Notes: generated by a model from the letters alone, not told the origin. A stretch of 64,000 bases of DNA from Chryseobacterium herbae (GCF_025154075.1 NZ_JAOAMU010000001.1:124001-188000), one strand, 5' to 3'; counted from the first letter of the stretch, positions 51,845 through 61,096 are shown. Program-made: numbers and translations.

Positions 51845-54334
51845 TTATGGACAGGCTTGAGTATTAAGGCAGGTCCACCCCACTGCTGTCCCACTGGTGT
51901 TAATCTGGAGACAATCGAGGGTGGTATTGTACAGCAGCATCCCTTCCACAAGCTCTGCTGCAGGAATTGCTGAAATCTGGACAGTCGTAAGCCGGTTGGG
52001 AACAAAACCTTTGGTATTGGCTTCCATGGCAATCCAGCCCCCTTTTCTCAGCATTGGCCAGTTATCGTTGTCTTTTCCCGCCCGTGGCAGAGCGGTAATC
52101 CCATAATTGGTCTGTAGTACAGCACCGTCTGTTAGAGCCGGTTTAAAACAATAGCAGTTCCGGACCGTGCTATCAGCAGCCTCTCCGATTCCCTGTCCCA
52201 TATCTCCACCTATATCAGCTGCCCCACCTGAGTCAACAAGAACAGGGACTCCTCTGGTATCTACATTTCCAGGTATTACACCGTTCAGATCCATCTGTAG
52301 CGGAGTGACATTCTCATCTCCTTCAACAGCGTCAAAGCAGCCGTCTCCATCCGAATCAAGATCCAGATAATCGGGGGTTCCGTCATGGTCCAGATCATTT
52401 CCTGCGCATGCAGACTGGGTAGCCACAAAAGCCCAGATATTGGCAAAAAGTCTATCGTTGTTGGACGTTATTGAATTTCCTGCCGTAACCCCTCCTACAG
52501 TGGTAAAAATATCAACATCAGCGACCATCAGGTCATTGTATTTGGCATCCAGATATATTACGGCTCTGCTATTGGCATCAAAAGCAATAGCGTTGGCAAA
52601 ACACGAAGTGGTACCCGAAGTAAAATAAGCCTGAAAAGAACCCGCCTGATTAAATGATGCCACATTTCCAAAAGGGCCGGTGAAAATTCTGGTGGAGCCT
52701 GCGAAACTTGCCGGACTGTCAGGGTTTACATTACCTGAAAAAATATCTGCCCCCCATGCTTTTGTCTGCAATTGGGTGGCTATTACAAAATTCTTTAATG
52801 AATCATCCGACCAGTCTCTGATCTCGCTGAATTCAGCATTGGACAGGTACGAGGTGGTATTGTTATCTATTCCGCCCAGAAAAACAGCATTCAGATTTAA
52901 GCTGTTTAAGCTGGCCTTAGTGATAGGATTGGCAGCAATGGGAACCAATACGATACTGGCTTTCACCGTTCCCGCAGGACCGAAATTGGCAGGATTGGTG
53001 AGTTTAAGAGCTCCTGATCCGCTCATATAGGCCCCGTCAAATGTATACCCGTTAAAACCGGGCTGGGTATCTAAATCTCTGGCATTGGGTATGTATCCTA
53101 TGCGGATGGTTTGTGATGATAAGGTACAGCTATTTTCGATGATATCTAATATGCCGTCATTGTCGCTATCCAGATCACATTCGTCTTTTACAGAGTCTTC
53201 ATCATGGTCCTGACAGGCCGATACACTGCTATCGGCTGAAGAACCTATTCCCTGCCCCTCATCTCCTCCTATATCAGCTTTCCCCCCTGAATTAACCAGG
53301 AAAGGAATTCCGTGACGATCGACTGTTCCGAGTATTTTACCGGTAGCATCGATTTGGGCAGCAAAAACGGTTTCATCTCCTTCAATCGCATCAAAGCACC
53401 CATCGCCATCAGAATCGAGGTCCAGATAATTGGGTATTCCGTCCCCATCCGGATCATTCCCTGCACAGGCGGACTGGCTGGCTACAAAAGCCCAGAGATT
53501 GGCAAACAGCCGGTCGTTATTGGAAGATATGGCATTTCCTGATGTCACCCCTCCTACTGTGGTAAAAATATCTACATCAGCAATAATAAGATCGTTATAC
53601 TGAGTATCCAGGTACATCACATTTCTATGCTTTCCGTCCACAGCGGAATAAGCTGTAAAACAGGGGTTAATTGCTGATTTGAAATAGGCCTGAACATTAC
53701 CTGCCTGATTAAATGTTTTTATATTTCCAAAGGGGCCGTTGAAAATTTTATTTCCTCCGGCAAGGCTGACAGGAGTATTGGGATTGATATTGCCGGTTCT
53801 GATATCGGCGCCCCACGAAAGGGTTTGGAATTGGGTTGTCACTACAAAATTCTTAGGGGAATCATCCGACCAGTCTTTGATGGAGAAAAACTCACTATCT
53901 GACAGGTAGGACGTTAAATTATTATCTATCCCACCTAAAAATACAGCATTCAAATTTAAACCGGTTAAACTGGCTTTAGTAATAGGATTGGCATTTATCG
54001 GGACCAGTACAATCGTTGCTTTGACGATACCGGAAGGACCGAAATTGGCTGGATTAGTGAGTTTTAATGCTCCAGACCCGTTCATATAGGCCCCGTCAAA
54101 TGTATACCCGTTGGAACCGGATTGGGTATCCAAATCTCTGGAATTGGGTATGTATCCTATGCGGATGGTCTGCCCGGATAAAGTACAGGTATTTTCAGCA
54201 ATATCCGGAATACCATCATTGTCATCATCAAAATCACAGTCATTCTGTATTGTATCTCCATCACTATCCTGCCCGTAAACGACAGTAAACCCGATGAGCC
54301 AAACTAAAAAAAAGGTCATTAATTTTTTTCTCAT
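51845..54334 (-). CDS. Secreted thrombospondin type 3 repeat protein with duplicated body
   Basis: The 829-aa protein has a signal peptide (MRKKLMTFFLVWLIGFTVVY), then TSP3-type calcium-binding repeats (DSDGDTIQNDCDFDDDNDGI, DPDGDGIPNYLDLDSDGDG). The body consists of two tandem halves of about 370 aa, each with TIRIGYIPN, DLDTQ, GYTFDGAYM, KDWSDDSPKNFVV, DADVDIFTTVGGVT-like and LWAFVASQSACAGND segments. The last 90 residues (KGFVPNRLTTVQISAIPAAE, MLLYNTTLDCLQI, GWTCL) form the module shared with the fibres. The start follows the signal peptide; an in-frame ATG lies 24 bases upstream. Function is unknown; it is probably surface-exposed. Confidence 0.8.
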   Translation of the reverse strand: MRKKLMTFFLVWLIGFTVVYGQDSDGDTIQNDCDFDDDNDGIPDIAENTCTLSGQTIRIGYIPNSRDLDTQSGSNGYTFDGAYMNGSGALKLTNPANFGPSGIVKATIVLVPINANPITKASLTGLNLNAVFLGGIDNNLTSYLSDSEFFSIKDWSDDSPKNFVVTTQFQTLSWGADIRTGNINPNTPVSLAGGNKIFNGPFGNIKTFNQAGNVQAYFKSAINPCFTAYSAVDGKHRNVMYLDTQYNDLIIADVDIFTTVGGVTSGNAISSNNDRLFANLWAFVASQSACAGNDPDGDGIPNYLDLDSDGDGCFDAIEGDETVFAAQIDATGKILGTVDRHGIPFLVNSGGKADIGGDEGQGIGSSADSSVSACQDHDEDSVKDECDLDSDNDGILDIIENSCTLSSQTIRIGYIPNARDLDTQPGFNGYTFDGAYMSGSGALKLTNPANFGPAGTVKASIVLVPIAANPITKASLNSLNLNAVFLGGIDNNTTSYLSNAEFSEIRDWSDDSLKNFVIATQLQTKAWGADIFSGNVNPDSPASFAGSTRIFTGPFGNVASFNQAGSFQAYFTSGTTSCFANAIAFDANSRAVIYLDAKYNDLMVADVDIFTTVGGVTAGNSITSNNDRLFANIWAFVATQSACAGNDLDHDGTPDYLDLDSDGDGCFDAVEGDENVTPLQMDLNGVIPGNVDTRGVPVLVDSGGAADIGGDMGQGIGEAADSTVRNCYCFKPALTDGAVLQTNYGITALPRAGKDNDNWPMLRKGGWIAMEANTKGFVPNRLTTVQISAIPAAELVEGMLLYNTTLDCLQINTSGTAVGWTCLNTQACP

Positions 54335-55475
54335 AAATACTATATTACATCTGTCCAATTTTTTGATATCATTTTAACAAAAAATTCGATTGGGAAATTA
54401 CTGCCATGAAAAGGATATCCGGTTTTGTAAAACCATTATAAGTTGTTAACAGAAAAAACAATTCACTAAAAAAAATGTTAGCTTTTAAAAATTCGAAAAC
54501 CTAAATATCAACAACTTAATAACAAAATTGTGTTAATAATGGTCTGTGGTTATTTTATAAAAAACTTAAAGAAGGCAGGTGTAAGTTATCCTTTGAATGG
54601 ACAGTTTTAGCTGAATATATTCTTTAAAATTACCTTGTGAAATAGCCTGCCCAATATTTGCTATACCCAATCCTTTCACTTTTTAGTCATTTTGTTATGA
54701 TCAAAATATGTTTCGCAAGATTATTATTTAACCTGTTCAATAACGGATAAGTGTAATAGGAATAAATGTATAAAAGTCGTGGGATTCCCGATGTACAGAG
54801 CAATGAAATAGTCTGCCGGTAAAAACTAAAAAAATTCTTAAAAGTAGTTTTAGAAATTGGTGCTTTTCAGCAGAGAAAAACAGTTTCGAATCATGCGGAG
54901 TTTTTCATTGAAAAGTATAAACCTTAGCCTCAGATTCAAAAAGCGAACCTTCTGTAAAATACAGAAGGTTCTATTAAATGCTTTAAGGATGAAAAAAAAT
55001 TAATTAACTTGTTAAATATAACATATTTTACTATACAAAACCAGCAATAATGCGGCTTTAAAGCAATTAGTCCGGAACCATTATTATTTTAAATAATTAT
55101 TCACTTTTTTTTGAATTAAAAACAATTTTCGGTCTTGTTTATTAAATTTTGTAAAGCCCAGTTTTTCAAAAAATCGTCAAATCAGTATTTAAAATGACAG
55201 AATTCAGGCAGGAAAAGGTCATTTTTCTATTCCTTCTTTTAAATTGGGTATAAAAAGCTGTTGTTCCTATCAGTATTCTCTTTGAAATATACTTTATAAA
55301 TATGACCACTTTTTTTCCGGATATTGAATACAATGCCATTTCAAGGAAGCTGTCAATTTCACACGGTCCCTCACTCCTGTTTAAGCAGATTCTTCTCACG
55401 TTAGCCTCGTGATTTTAATGAAAAATACAACACAAATAACCTATTTTTAAGATAAATATTTAATAATATTTGATT
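54335..55475. other. Long intergenic region between the fibre locus and the peptide genes
   Basis: It contains the promoter area of the thrombospondin-repeat operon, with a GTTAACAG near 54445, and the hairpin of AACCTTCTG (54946-54954) with CAGAAGGTT (54962-54970), a likely terminator of some lost gene, since no gene ends just before it. A minus-strand frame of 77 codons (55166-55399) has no supporting features. Confidence 0.45.
54946..54970. terminator. Isolated hairpin, possible terminator
   Basis: Nine-base arms AACCTTCTG and CAGAAGGTT surround a seven-base loop. Only short T stretches flank it, and no recognisable gene ends next to it on either strand. Confidence 0.4.
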
Positions 55476-55502
55476 TTGATTGAATAAAATTGATTAATTT
55501 CG
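55476..55502 (+). promoter_or_regulatory. Possible promoter of the double-glycine peptide genes
   Basis: TTG at 55476-55478 and TAATTTCG at 55495-55502 are 16 bases apart; the -7 box has one mismatch to TAnnTTTG. The ATG of the first peptide gene follows 22 bases later. Confidence 0.4.
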
Positions 55503-55524
55503 GATCGTACTAAATCTAAATCAT

Positions 55525-55668
55525 ATGAAAAATTTGAAAAAAATCGCAAGACAGGAAATGAAAACCATCAAAGGAGGTATTAACTGCCCGGGTGGACAAA
55601 TATGCTTAATCAACGGAAAATGGCAATGTACGGCATACGACGGATGTGGCGGCGGAAACCAACCTTAA
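55525..55668 (+). CDS. Double-glycine-leader, bacteriocin-like peptide 1
   Basis: The 47-aa frame opens MKNLKKIARQEMKTIKGG, a leader ending in the Gly-Gly processing site, followed by a 29-aa mature part with INCPGGQICLINGKWQCTAY and DGCGGGNQP, holding four cysteines. Such leaders are cut by C39-type peptidase ABC exporters. Chryseobacterium-type genomes carry many such short genes, often annotated as bacteriocin-like. The peptide resembles the second one in the leader but not the mature part. No C39 exporter, immunity gene or modification enzyme is near. Activity and target are unknown. Confidence 0.8.
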   Translation: MKNLKKIARQEMKTIKGGINCPGGQICLINGKWQCTAYDGCGGGNQP

Positions 55669-55696
55669 ATTTTAAGTTTAACCCAATTACTTTATT

Positions 55697-55843
55697 ATGA
55701 AAAATTCTAAGAAAATCTCAAGAGATCAGCTGAAGAATATCAATGGCGGAGCAGTAAGTTGCTCCGGAACTTGCTGTCCACCTCCGGGAATAAAAAGATG
55801 TCCCTGGGTGATTTGTATAGCACCATGTGAAATATTGAGCTAA
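55697..55843 (+). CDS. Double-glycine-leader, bacteriocin-like peptide 2
   Basis: The 48-aa frame opens MKNSKKISRDQLKNINGG, again a double-glycine leader, followed by a 30-aa mature part (AVSCSGTCCPPPGIKRCPWV, then ICIAPCEILS) with six cysteines, two of them adjacent. It lies 28 bases after the first gene, so both share a message, and a strong terminator follows. The leaders are alike but the mature parts differ, as expected for a diversifying peptide family. Export by an unlinked C39-type transporter is inferred from the leader. Confidence 0.8.
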   Translation: MKNSKKISRDQLKNINGGAVSCSGTCCPPPGIKRCPWVICIAPCEILS

Positions 55844-55892
55844 ACTTTAAAAAGACAGCCATTCTCTGATCTATATGATCATTCACAAATTA

Positions 55893-55925
55893 AAGCCTTA
55901 GAATCAATGATTCTAAGGCTTTTTT
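55893..55925 (+). terminator. Terminator of the peptide operon
   Basis: AAGCCTTAGAATC (55893-55905) and GATTCTAAGGCTT (55909-55921) are perfect 13-base inverses around AAT, followed by a T-run. It lies 50 bases past the second stop codon. Confidence 0.85.
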
Positions 55926-55987
55926 GTGGAGAGACAAAGTCCATCTACTATTTTAATGAAGGACTGAAAAATTTCAATCCATATACT

Positions 55988-56134
55988 TTATAACATCAGC
56001 TTTTCATAAGCAGAAGCGATTTTTTTCGACAAAATAAATGCCGGAAAAGATCTCCCCGTCATTTTTTCTTTTGCCTTACGGAAACTTTCAATAGTTGGAG
56101 GCCTAAAACTCGGATCGGGAAAGAAATTCAGTGA
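55988..56134 (-). pseudogene. Unassigned gene fragment
   Basis: A 48-codon open stretch without a start codon (it begins after an in-frame stop) reads FFPDPSFRPPTIESFRKAKE and GRSFPAFILSKKIASAYEKL. Its composition looks coding, so it may be the 3' remnant of a lost gene. I do not recognise it. Confidence 0.35.
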
Positions 56135-56254
56135 TTATGCATCTCTTTTTGATACCATTTAAAGGTTATCAATGTGGGGACTATTCAATTATCACCCAAA
56201 TTTAAATGTACATCTGGCCCTAAACGCGGACTTTCTTCTTTGTCATATTCTTTG

Positions 56255-56661
56255 TTAATCCTTGGCAGGTATGAGCCCGTAGCGTTTGACAATGGCCAAA
56301 AATACTATACCAAAAATTACACCAGCTACACCATACAGGCATCTATAATATCTGGGGTATTGAGTACGGGTATCCAAATTTCATATATAAAATTGCCGAT
56401 TATACCTATAATGCATAATATATATATTCTATTTAGCGGTAAACCGGATAATAAAGCAAAATAACCACTGGAAACAAGCAAGTAGGTAAGCGAAAAATTT
56501 GAAATGTGTGAGAAAAAATCCGGAACATATTTCAATAACATTGCAGGCTGGAGTTTGGGATCATTTCTAATTGAAATTAATATGCATGCCCCAATAAGTA
56601 ATAAAAGATATGAAATTGTGGTGAAAGTCTTTGGTTTAACAACCCATGAGTGATTTAACAT
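56255..56661 (-). pseudogene. Small membrane protein gene broken by a frameshift
   Basis: A 111-codon frame (56326-56661, MLNHSWVVKPKTFTTISYLL) has three hydrophobic segments (about 14-31, 55-75, 77-95), then stops after DIIDACMV. If one base is restored at about 56330-56345, reading continues as YGVAGVIFGIVFLAIVKRYG and LIPAKD before a stop at 56255-56257, adding a fourth membrane helix and a natural basic end. The full span is 407 bases, one short of a multiple of three. The fold recalls VanZ-like small membrane proteins, but this is weak. It may be a real loss or a sequencing error. Confidence 0.65.
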
Positions 56662-57200
56662 TTGTATTTATTTTTAAAATCATTTGCGAAAACAACACAC
56701 TTTTAATCATTTAACTATTTAATATTCAACATATTGAACTCAATAAATTGCACAGAAATCCTGTCACAAAATTACAGTGCTTGTCCAACTTATTGCCCGT
56801 GAGAGCAGCCAGGTTAAGATTTGATTAAAATGAGATCTTAAATATAATAAGTTTTACATAATCCTTGTTCATAAAATTCATGGATAATATAAGTTCTCAA
56901 AAAAATAAAGAAGATAATGTTAAAAACCAACCTCTTTCCTGCCAATAAGATACTTCTGAAAAAAAATATTTCTTTAATTCAATTTTATGGAAATTTTATT
57001 TCCTACCCAGATTTAAAATAGCACTTTTTGAGCTTTTAATAAATTAGATCACTAAGTTTGAAAACCGTCTCTTTCTGATGAGAGGCGTTTAAACCGTTCT
57101 CATCAATGCCCTATTTATCTTATTTTTATTTGAAAAATATCATAATTTAGTCCAAACTAAAATGAGTTTTATAATCGTTGTAGTAAGCACTTTAATCGGT
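56662..57200. other. Intergenic region, no gene seen
   Basis: It is A/T-rich. A weak hairpin at about 57062-57091 (CCGTCTC against GAGAGGC) could terminate the minus-strand gene at 57201. No frame with coding features was found. Confidence 0.4.
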
Positions 57201-57812
57201 TTATTTGGGGTTTGTATTAAGAACAAACTTTAGGTTTGCAAAATCCGTATTGGCTTCAACTAAAGTACAAATTCCGTTGCTGTATGTGTAAGTAGTAGTG
57301 TTTCCGTTCGGCAGATCGATCCTGTATTTTTTGGAATTAATCTTCTGAATAGGAATCATTTTTTGGAATTTTTCCGAAAAAACAGATTTTATATTTCCCG
57401 GCTCATTAAAATACAGACTTGCAGTAGAGCTGAAGATAGACTGTTTTAGAGAGCCATTGGCGCCATCTTTGTCCGAAAGATTATAAAAACTTCCATTCCA
57501 GGTAGCGGTATTGTTTACTTTTAGTTTCCCGTTCATTGTTCGGTACAGTTTGGCCTGCTGCAGTATATTTTGTTTAAAAGTGACCCCCATTTTGTCGTAA
57601 ATTTCAATACTGTAAAGGATTTTCACTTTAGCCCGGGATTCAAAAATATATTCAGTGATATCGTCTTTTAAAGAACGTTCCACACGGATATTGCCAATGG
57701 TTTTATCGTCTTTTATAATAGAATAATTCAGATATTCTTTGGTAACAGGTGTTGCAATATCGGGTTGAAAATAATTGAACATCATCATCGAAAAAATCAG
57801 GAGTGTTTTCAT
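57201..57812 (-). CDS. Exported protein, DUF6134-like
   Basis: The 203-aa protein begins MKTLLIFSMMMFNYFQPDIA, a probable signal peptide, and is mainly beta-rich (LNYSIIKDDKTIGNIRVERS, KVKILYSIEIYDKMGVTFKQ, YRIDLPNGNTTTYTYSNGIC). The pattern of a parametrised strand ladder with a DKxIGxIxV start recalls DUF6134, a Bacteroidota family of unknown function. It has no lipobox and no enzymatic motif. It stands alone with long A/T-rich gaps on both sides. Confidence 0.65.
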   Translation of the reverse strand: MKTLLIFSMMMFNYFQPDIATPVTKEYLNYSIIKDDKTIGNIRVERSLKDDITEYIFESRAKVKILYSIEIYDKMGVTFKQNILQQAKLYRTMNGKLKVNNTATWNGSFYNLSDKDGANGSLKQSIFSSTASLYFNEPGNIKSVFSEKFQKMIPIQKINSKKYRIDLPNGNTTTYTYSNGICTLVEANTDFANLKFVLNTNPK

Positions 57813-58364
57813 TGTTTTTTATTTTTTTAAATAATGGCCTTCTTTATAGGGGTATATTGATGGTCTGAAATGGATTTTTGCTGAGTGAAAAATGATCAGT
57901 CTAAAATACCTTCATAAGTATCGAACTGATATGATGCAAAATTAAGCTCAGGAAAAGCTTAGAATGTTCCGCAGGATAAATGCGAACCCATTACTCTTAT
58001 CCAATTTAACTATTTGAAAACAAACCACTTAAACACATACTGCGTTCCAATTTATAATCATGAACCTTGTTTTTTTAAATTCTGAAGGTGTAAGATGGCA
58101 TTTTTTAAAAGTAGAAGCTGATATGAATGGGAATTTTTCTTAAGAAGCCGGCAAGTATTAAAAAAAAATAAACTGGACCGGAAAACATCCATTTATTCTT
58201 CATTATTTTGCTCTCGCTTAATTACAGTATCAGGAAACAAAGCACCATTGGTTTTTCCTTATATAATTCTCAATAAAAACATCCTTTAATGAAAAAGGTT
58301 GTACTTACGTTGTTATATAATTTACTGTACATTTATCATTATTATAAATTAATATTTAACTCAT
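57813..58364. other. Intergenic region, no gene seen
   Basis: It is strongly A/T-rich and holds the promoters of the divergent DUF6134-like and cupin genes. A TTGTAC at 58299 and a TATATAATTTAC downstream only loosely resemble a promoter. No frame has coding features. Confidence 0.4.
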
Positions 58365-58832
58365 ATGGCTGATACCGTTATTTTAACTGAAGGAGCAGAA
58401 TTTGATCACGTTATACAAGAGGTTTCGAAATATATCCACCTTTATGTAATGGCATTTGGAAAGGAAGAACGAACCATAATTCGCATAGATAAACGTGAAA
58501 GAATGTATGGTGGAAAGGGAATTGTATATATGATACAAATGTTTGATCAGAACGAATTAACCAATAATCGTCTGGGTGCATATATGGTATTATTGAGTCA
58601 GGGAGATGAATCCGGGTTTCACACCCACAATGAAAAAAATGAAGAAGAATTGTATGTCGTAATACATGGAACCGGAGAGTATCGTGAAAGAACCGGAACA
58701 CAAGGACCGGAACGAAAAAAAAAGCTTCAAAAAGGAGATATTACAGCGATCAGTTCCACAGGCTATCATTCTATTGAAAATACAGAAGATGAGCCTTTGA
58801 TCATGTTTGTTATTACCACTAACAATCCATAG
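58365..58832 (+). CDS. Cupin-domain protein
   Basis: The 155-aa protein contains a cupin_2 fold in its second half (about 70-150): SGFHTHNEKNEEELYVVIHG with three likely metal ligands (H, H, E) and the second cupin motif near YHSIENTEDEPLIMFV with a further histidine. The N-terminal part (1-65) contains strands without a known domain. It has no signal peptide, so it is cytoplasmic. Single-cupin proteins serve as enzymes, sensors or storage folds, so the function cannot be given. A hairpin terminator follows. Confidence 0.8.
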   Translation: MADTVILTEGAEFDHVIQEVSKYIHLYVMAFGKEERTIIRIDKRERMYGGKGIVYMIQMFDQNELTNNRLGAYMVLLSQGDESGFHTHNEKNEEELYVVIHGTGEYRERTGTQGPERKKKLQKGDITAISSTGYHSIENTEDEPLIMFVITTNNP

Positions 58833-58860
58833 TAAACTGTAATACTGGCAAAAAGAAAAA

Positions 58861-58890
58861 ACCTGCAATTTTAAATAATTGCAGGTTTTA
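58861..58890 (+). terminator. Rho-independent terminator after the cupin gene
   Basis: ACCTGCAATT (58861-58870) and AATTGCAGGT (58877-58886) are perfect ten-base inverses, followed by TTTT. It lies 28 bases after the stop. Confidence 0.8.
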
Positions 58891-58933
58891 ATAGCTTTTG
58901 AAGCATTTTTTGAGTTTTACTCTTGCTTTTCAG

Positions 58934-59018
58934 CGGAGAGAGAGGGATTCGAACCCCCGGACCTGTTACAGTCAATAGTTTTCAAGACTATCGCAATCGA
59001 CCACTCTGCCATCTCTCC
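58934..59018 (-). tRNA. tRNA-Ser (anticodon TGA)
   Basis: On the minus strand the molecule has a seven-base acceptor pair (GGAGAGA with TCTCTCC), a D-arm, an anticodon stem-loop with loop CTTGAAA and anticodon TGA, a long type II variable arm as expected for tRNA-Ser, and a T-arm with GGTTCGAATCC. The discriminator base is G. The CCA end is not encoded. Length is 85 bases. Confidence 0.95.
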
Positions 59019-59206
59019 TGAATAACGGCTGTACCGTCGTTTTCAGTGGTGCAAATATATAAAGTTTTTTGAAACTGACAAAATATTTTCAGCACTTTCT
59101 GAAAAAATATTATCCGGCCGCGTAAATCATCACTTTCCTATCAGAATTCCCTTTCACAGAGAGCATTTGCAATGACCTGATACAGAATAAAATTCAAGGA
59201 TTTGAT

Positions 59207-59638
59207 TTATTTTGCCTGGCCAATATCAAGTTTGTCGAATTTCCCTTCATTATTTTTATGAAATTTAAAGTACGTACGAAATGTACCCCACTTCCCTGCC
59301 TGAAAACTTCCGTAATTATCTTTACCCTCGTTTTCCACTTTGTCGATACTCAAAAATTTTTCCGTTCCCAGAACATTTGAAAAGAAAGATTTAAAATCTA
59401 CCGGATTGCCGTCATCTGTCATCAGTGGATTTTCAATGAAGAATCCGTACCACCTTTCATTGCCGTCCTGCAGGGCCTGTATGGCCTGCTTTACTGCATC
59501 ATCCGTTATTTTTGATAAATCCATATTCTTTTGGTTTTGTGTTGTTATTATTTTCCGGGACACTTTTTCCTGTATTTTTTGTCCGTACGCTGCACATGAC
59601 AGGCAAAAAACAGCCGTAACAAGGAAGTCTCTTTTCAT
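59207..59638 (-). CDS. Exported protein of unknown function
   Basis: The 143-aa protein has a signal peptide (MKRDFLVTAVFCLSCAAYGQ), followed by a variable stretch and a domain from about residue 39 (MDLSKITDDAVKQAIQALQD) that recalls nuclear-transport-factor-2/SnoaL-like folds, with WYGFFIENPLMTDDGNPVDF and TFRTYFKFHKNNEGKF. An internal ATG at residue 39 could give a cytoplasmic form. It is 4 bases away from the next gene upstream and likely co-transcribed with it. Confidence 0.65.
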   Translation of the reverse strand: MKRDFLVTAVFCLSCAAYGQKIQEKVSRKIITTQNQKNMDLSKITDDAVKQAIQALQDGNERWYGFFIENPLMTDDGNPVDFKSFFSNVLGTEKFLSIDKVENEGKDNYGSFQAGKWGTFRTYFKFHKNNEGKFDKLDIGQAK

Positions 59639-59642
59639 ATTT

Positions 59643-59990
59643 TTACTGTTTTAAAGGATGCTGAAAATAAATAATGAGCAGATTGAGAAGCAAAAAAGGA
59701 ATTTCAATCATGGCTCCCTTAAAATCTCTGTCCTGCAGCTGAAAACAGATGATCAGCAATATTCCTGCAGCCATCAGGAAATTTCCCCATAAAAAAGTTT
59801 TAGGAAATAAAATCAGTACCGCAGCGATAATGGTTATCGCACCATTGATCATCAATGCGGTTTTGCTAAAGCTCCATTTTCCAAACATAGTGATTATTTC
59901 CGGCTTGCCCATCCACATAGCCGTTCCCTGCTTTATTCCCATAAAAACAGCAGTCAGGATAAATAAAGAGTTGATTATTTTTAAAATCAT
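59643..59990 (-). CDS. Small DoxX-like membrane protein
   Basis: The 115-aa protein has four hydrophobic segments spread over its length (ILKIINSLFILTAVFMGIKQ; ALMINGAITIIAAVLILFPK; LWGNFLMAAGILLIICFQL; MIEIPFLLLNLLIIYF). Its size and layout fit the DoxX-like family, small membrane proteins of uncertain redox or quinol-related role. The internal ATG at 59990 was preferred since the upstream start at 60020 adds a polar stretch (MMHICIKSNR) that no family member I know has. It lies 4 bases before the secreted 143-aa gene. Confidence 0.65.
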   Translation of the reverse strand: MILKIINSLFILTAVFMGIKQGTAMWMGKPEIITMFGKWSFSKTALMINGAITIIAAVLILFPKTFLWGNFLMAAGILLIICFQLQDRDFKGAMIEIPFLLLNLLIIYFQHPLKQ

Positions 59991-60097
59991 TCGGTTGCTT
60001 TTTATACAAATATGCATCAAATGAATGATGTATGAATGGTGAATTTTTCGGAAATTGTCAATCTAAGGTATTTTATTTATTTTTATCCTGTAATATC

Positions 60098-60670
60098 TTA
60101 ATGGCCCGAAATCCATCCTGTTTTAATTCTCCACGCATTATAATCTGTATCTTTCCCGTCTATTTCAAGAATATTTTCCACACCGGGAATTCTATCTATT
60201 TCTTCTTGAGAAAATAGAGGTAGGTTTACTTTCAGACGCTCTTCATTCAGACTGCTTTTATCTTCCACCGGATAAGGCGTTCCTTCCGAAGTCAGTTGCG
60301 TACCATATCGCTGGGGTTGGCTTTGAAAAACCTGGATTCTGTCATACAGGTAAGCTATATTTGACGGCTTAATATCATTCCTGTTTTCAACCATCAGGTG
60401 GTAACATGATTTCATCAGTTCCGGCTCACCGATAGCATGCTGAATGATTAACCATGCAGCATCGCTTGCCTCCGCCCCAACTTTTGAAATGGTCGGAAAT
60501 CCGATTTCCCGGATCACTTCCCGGAGCTTTTCTCCATTTTGTCTGTGGATGACTTCCATTTCAGGATGATACCCTCCGTTAAGTTTCCCTTCAGAAGCAA
60601 GCCTTTCTCTTACGGAAAGGTCTTTTTCAGCGAGTGCAATTAATTCTTTTGAAAATAAGTCATTCATCAT
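60098..60670 (-). CDS. DUF6624-like cytoplasmic protein
   Basis: The 190-aa protein has an N-terminal helical part (LFSKELIALAEKDLSVRERL) and a core with REIGFPTISKVGAEASDAAW, the IQHAIGEPELMKSCYHLM helix and IAYLYDRIQVFQSQPQRYGT, and an end with YNAWRIKTG. This order is that of DUF6624, found alone or in larger proteins of Bacteroidota, with no known activity. There is no signal peptide. Its start lies 379 bases from the upstream S8 gene start on the opposite strand. Confidence 0.75.
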   Translation of the reverse strand: MMNDLFSKELIALAEKDLSVRERLASEGKLNGGYHPEMEVIHRQNGEKLREVIREIGFPTISKVGAEASDAAWLIIQHAIGEPELMKSCYHLMVENRNDIKPSNIAYLYDRIQVFQSQPQRYGTQLTSEGTPYPVEDKSSLNEERLKVNLPLFSQEEIDRIPGVENILEIDGKDTDYNAWRIKTGWISGH

Positions 60671-61096
60671 TATGGAGGAAATTTATTCAGTTCATCTTCC
60701 TTAAATATAAATGATCATTCATCAATCATCAATTATTTAAATAAGCTGTCACGTTCTATTCATTAAGTTTGTCTTCAAAAGAAATGCCATGCAGGAAAAT
60801 TACAGCAGACTGCTTACCTATGCTTATGAATGAAGATTTTATACCATCTCGTTTTCATTTCTATTTTAAGTGATATGAAGATCAAGTGACAACTTAAAAG
60901 AGTATTTAAACTTACAAAAAAATCGCTACTGATTTATTTTTCTTGTTAACTAAAAATAATTCAAAATACTAAAAATCAACAATTTAATAAATATTTATTA
61001 TTAACTCAGTCATCAAGACATAAAAATCATGTCCACTAAACAGTACATTTGGATCAGAGTAAGTTATCATTCTTGAACACAACTAAAAAGAAGCTT
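60671..61096. other. Divergent intergenic region with the S8 protease promoter
   Basis: TACATTTG at 61044-61051 is a good -7 box for the protease gene and lies across the in-frame ATG at 61049, so translation must begin at the later ATG at 61097. No TTG is seen at the usual distance. The rest is A/T-rich without a gene. Confidence 0.5.

Noticed and set aside
55166..55399. 77-codon minus-strand frame
   Set aside because: A/T-rich, no start context or motif, and no neighbour that would make it part of an operon.
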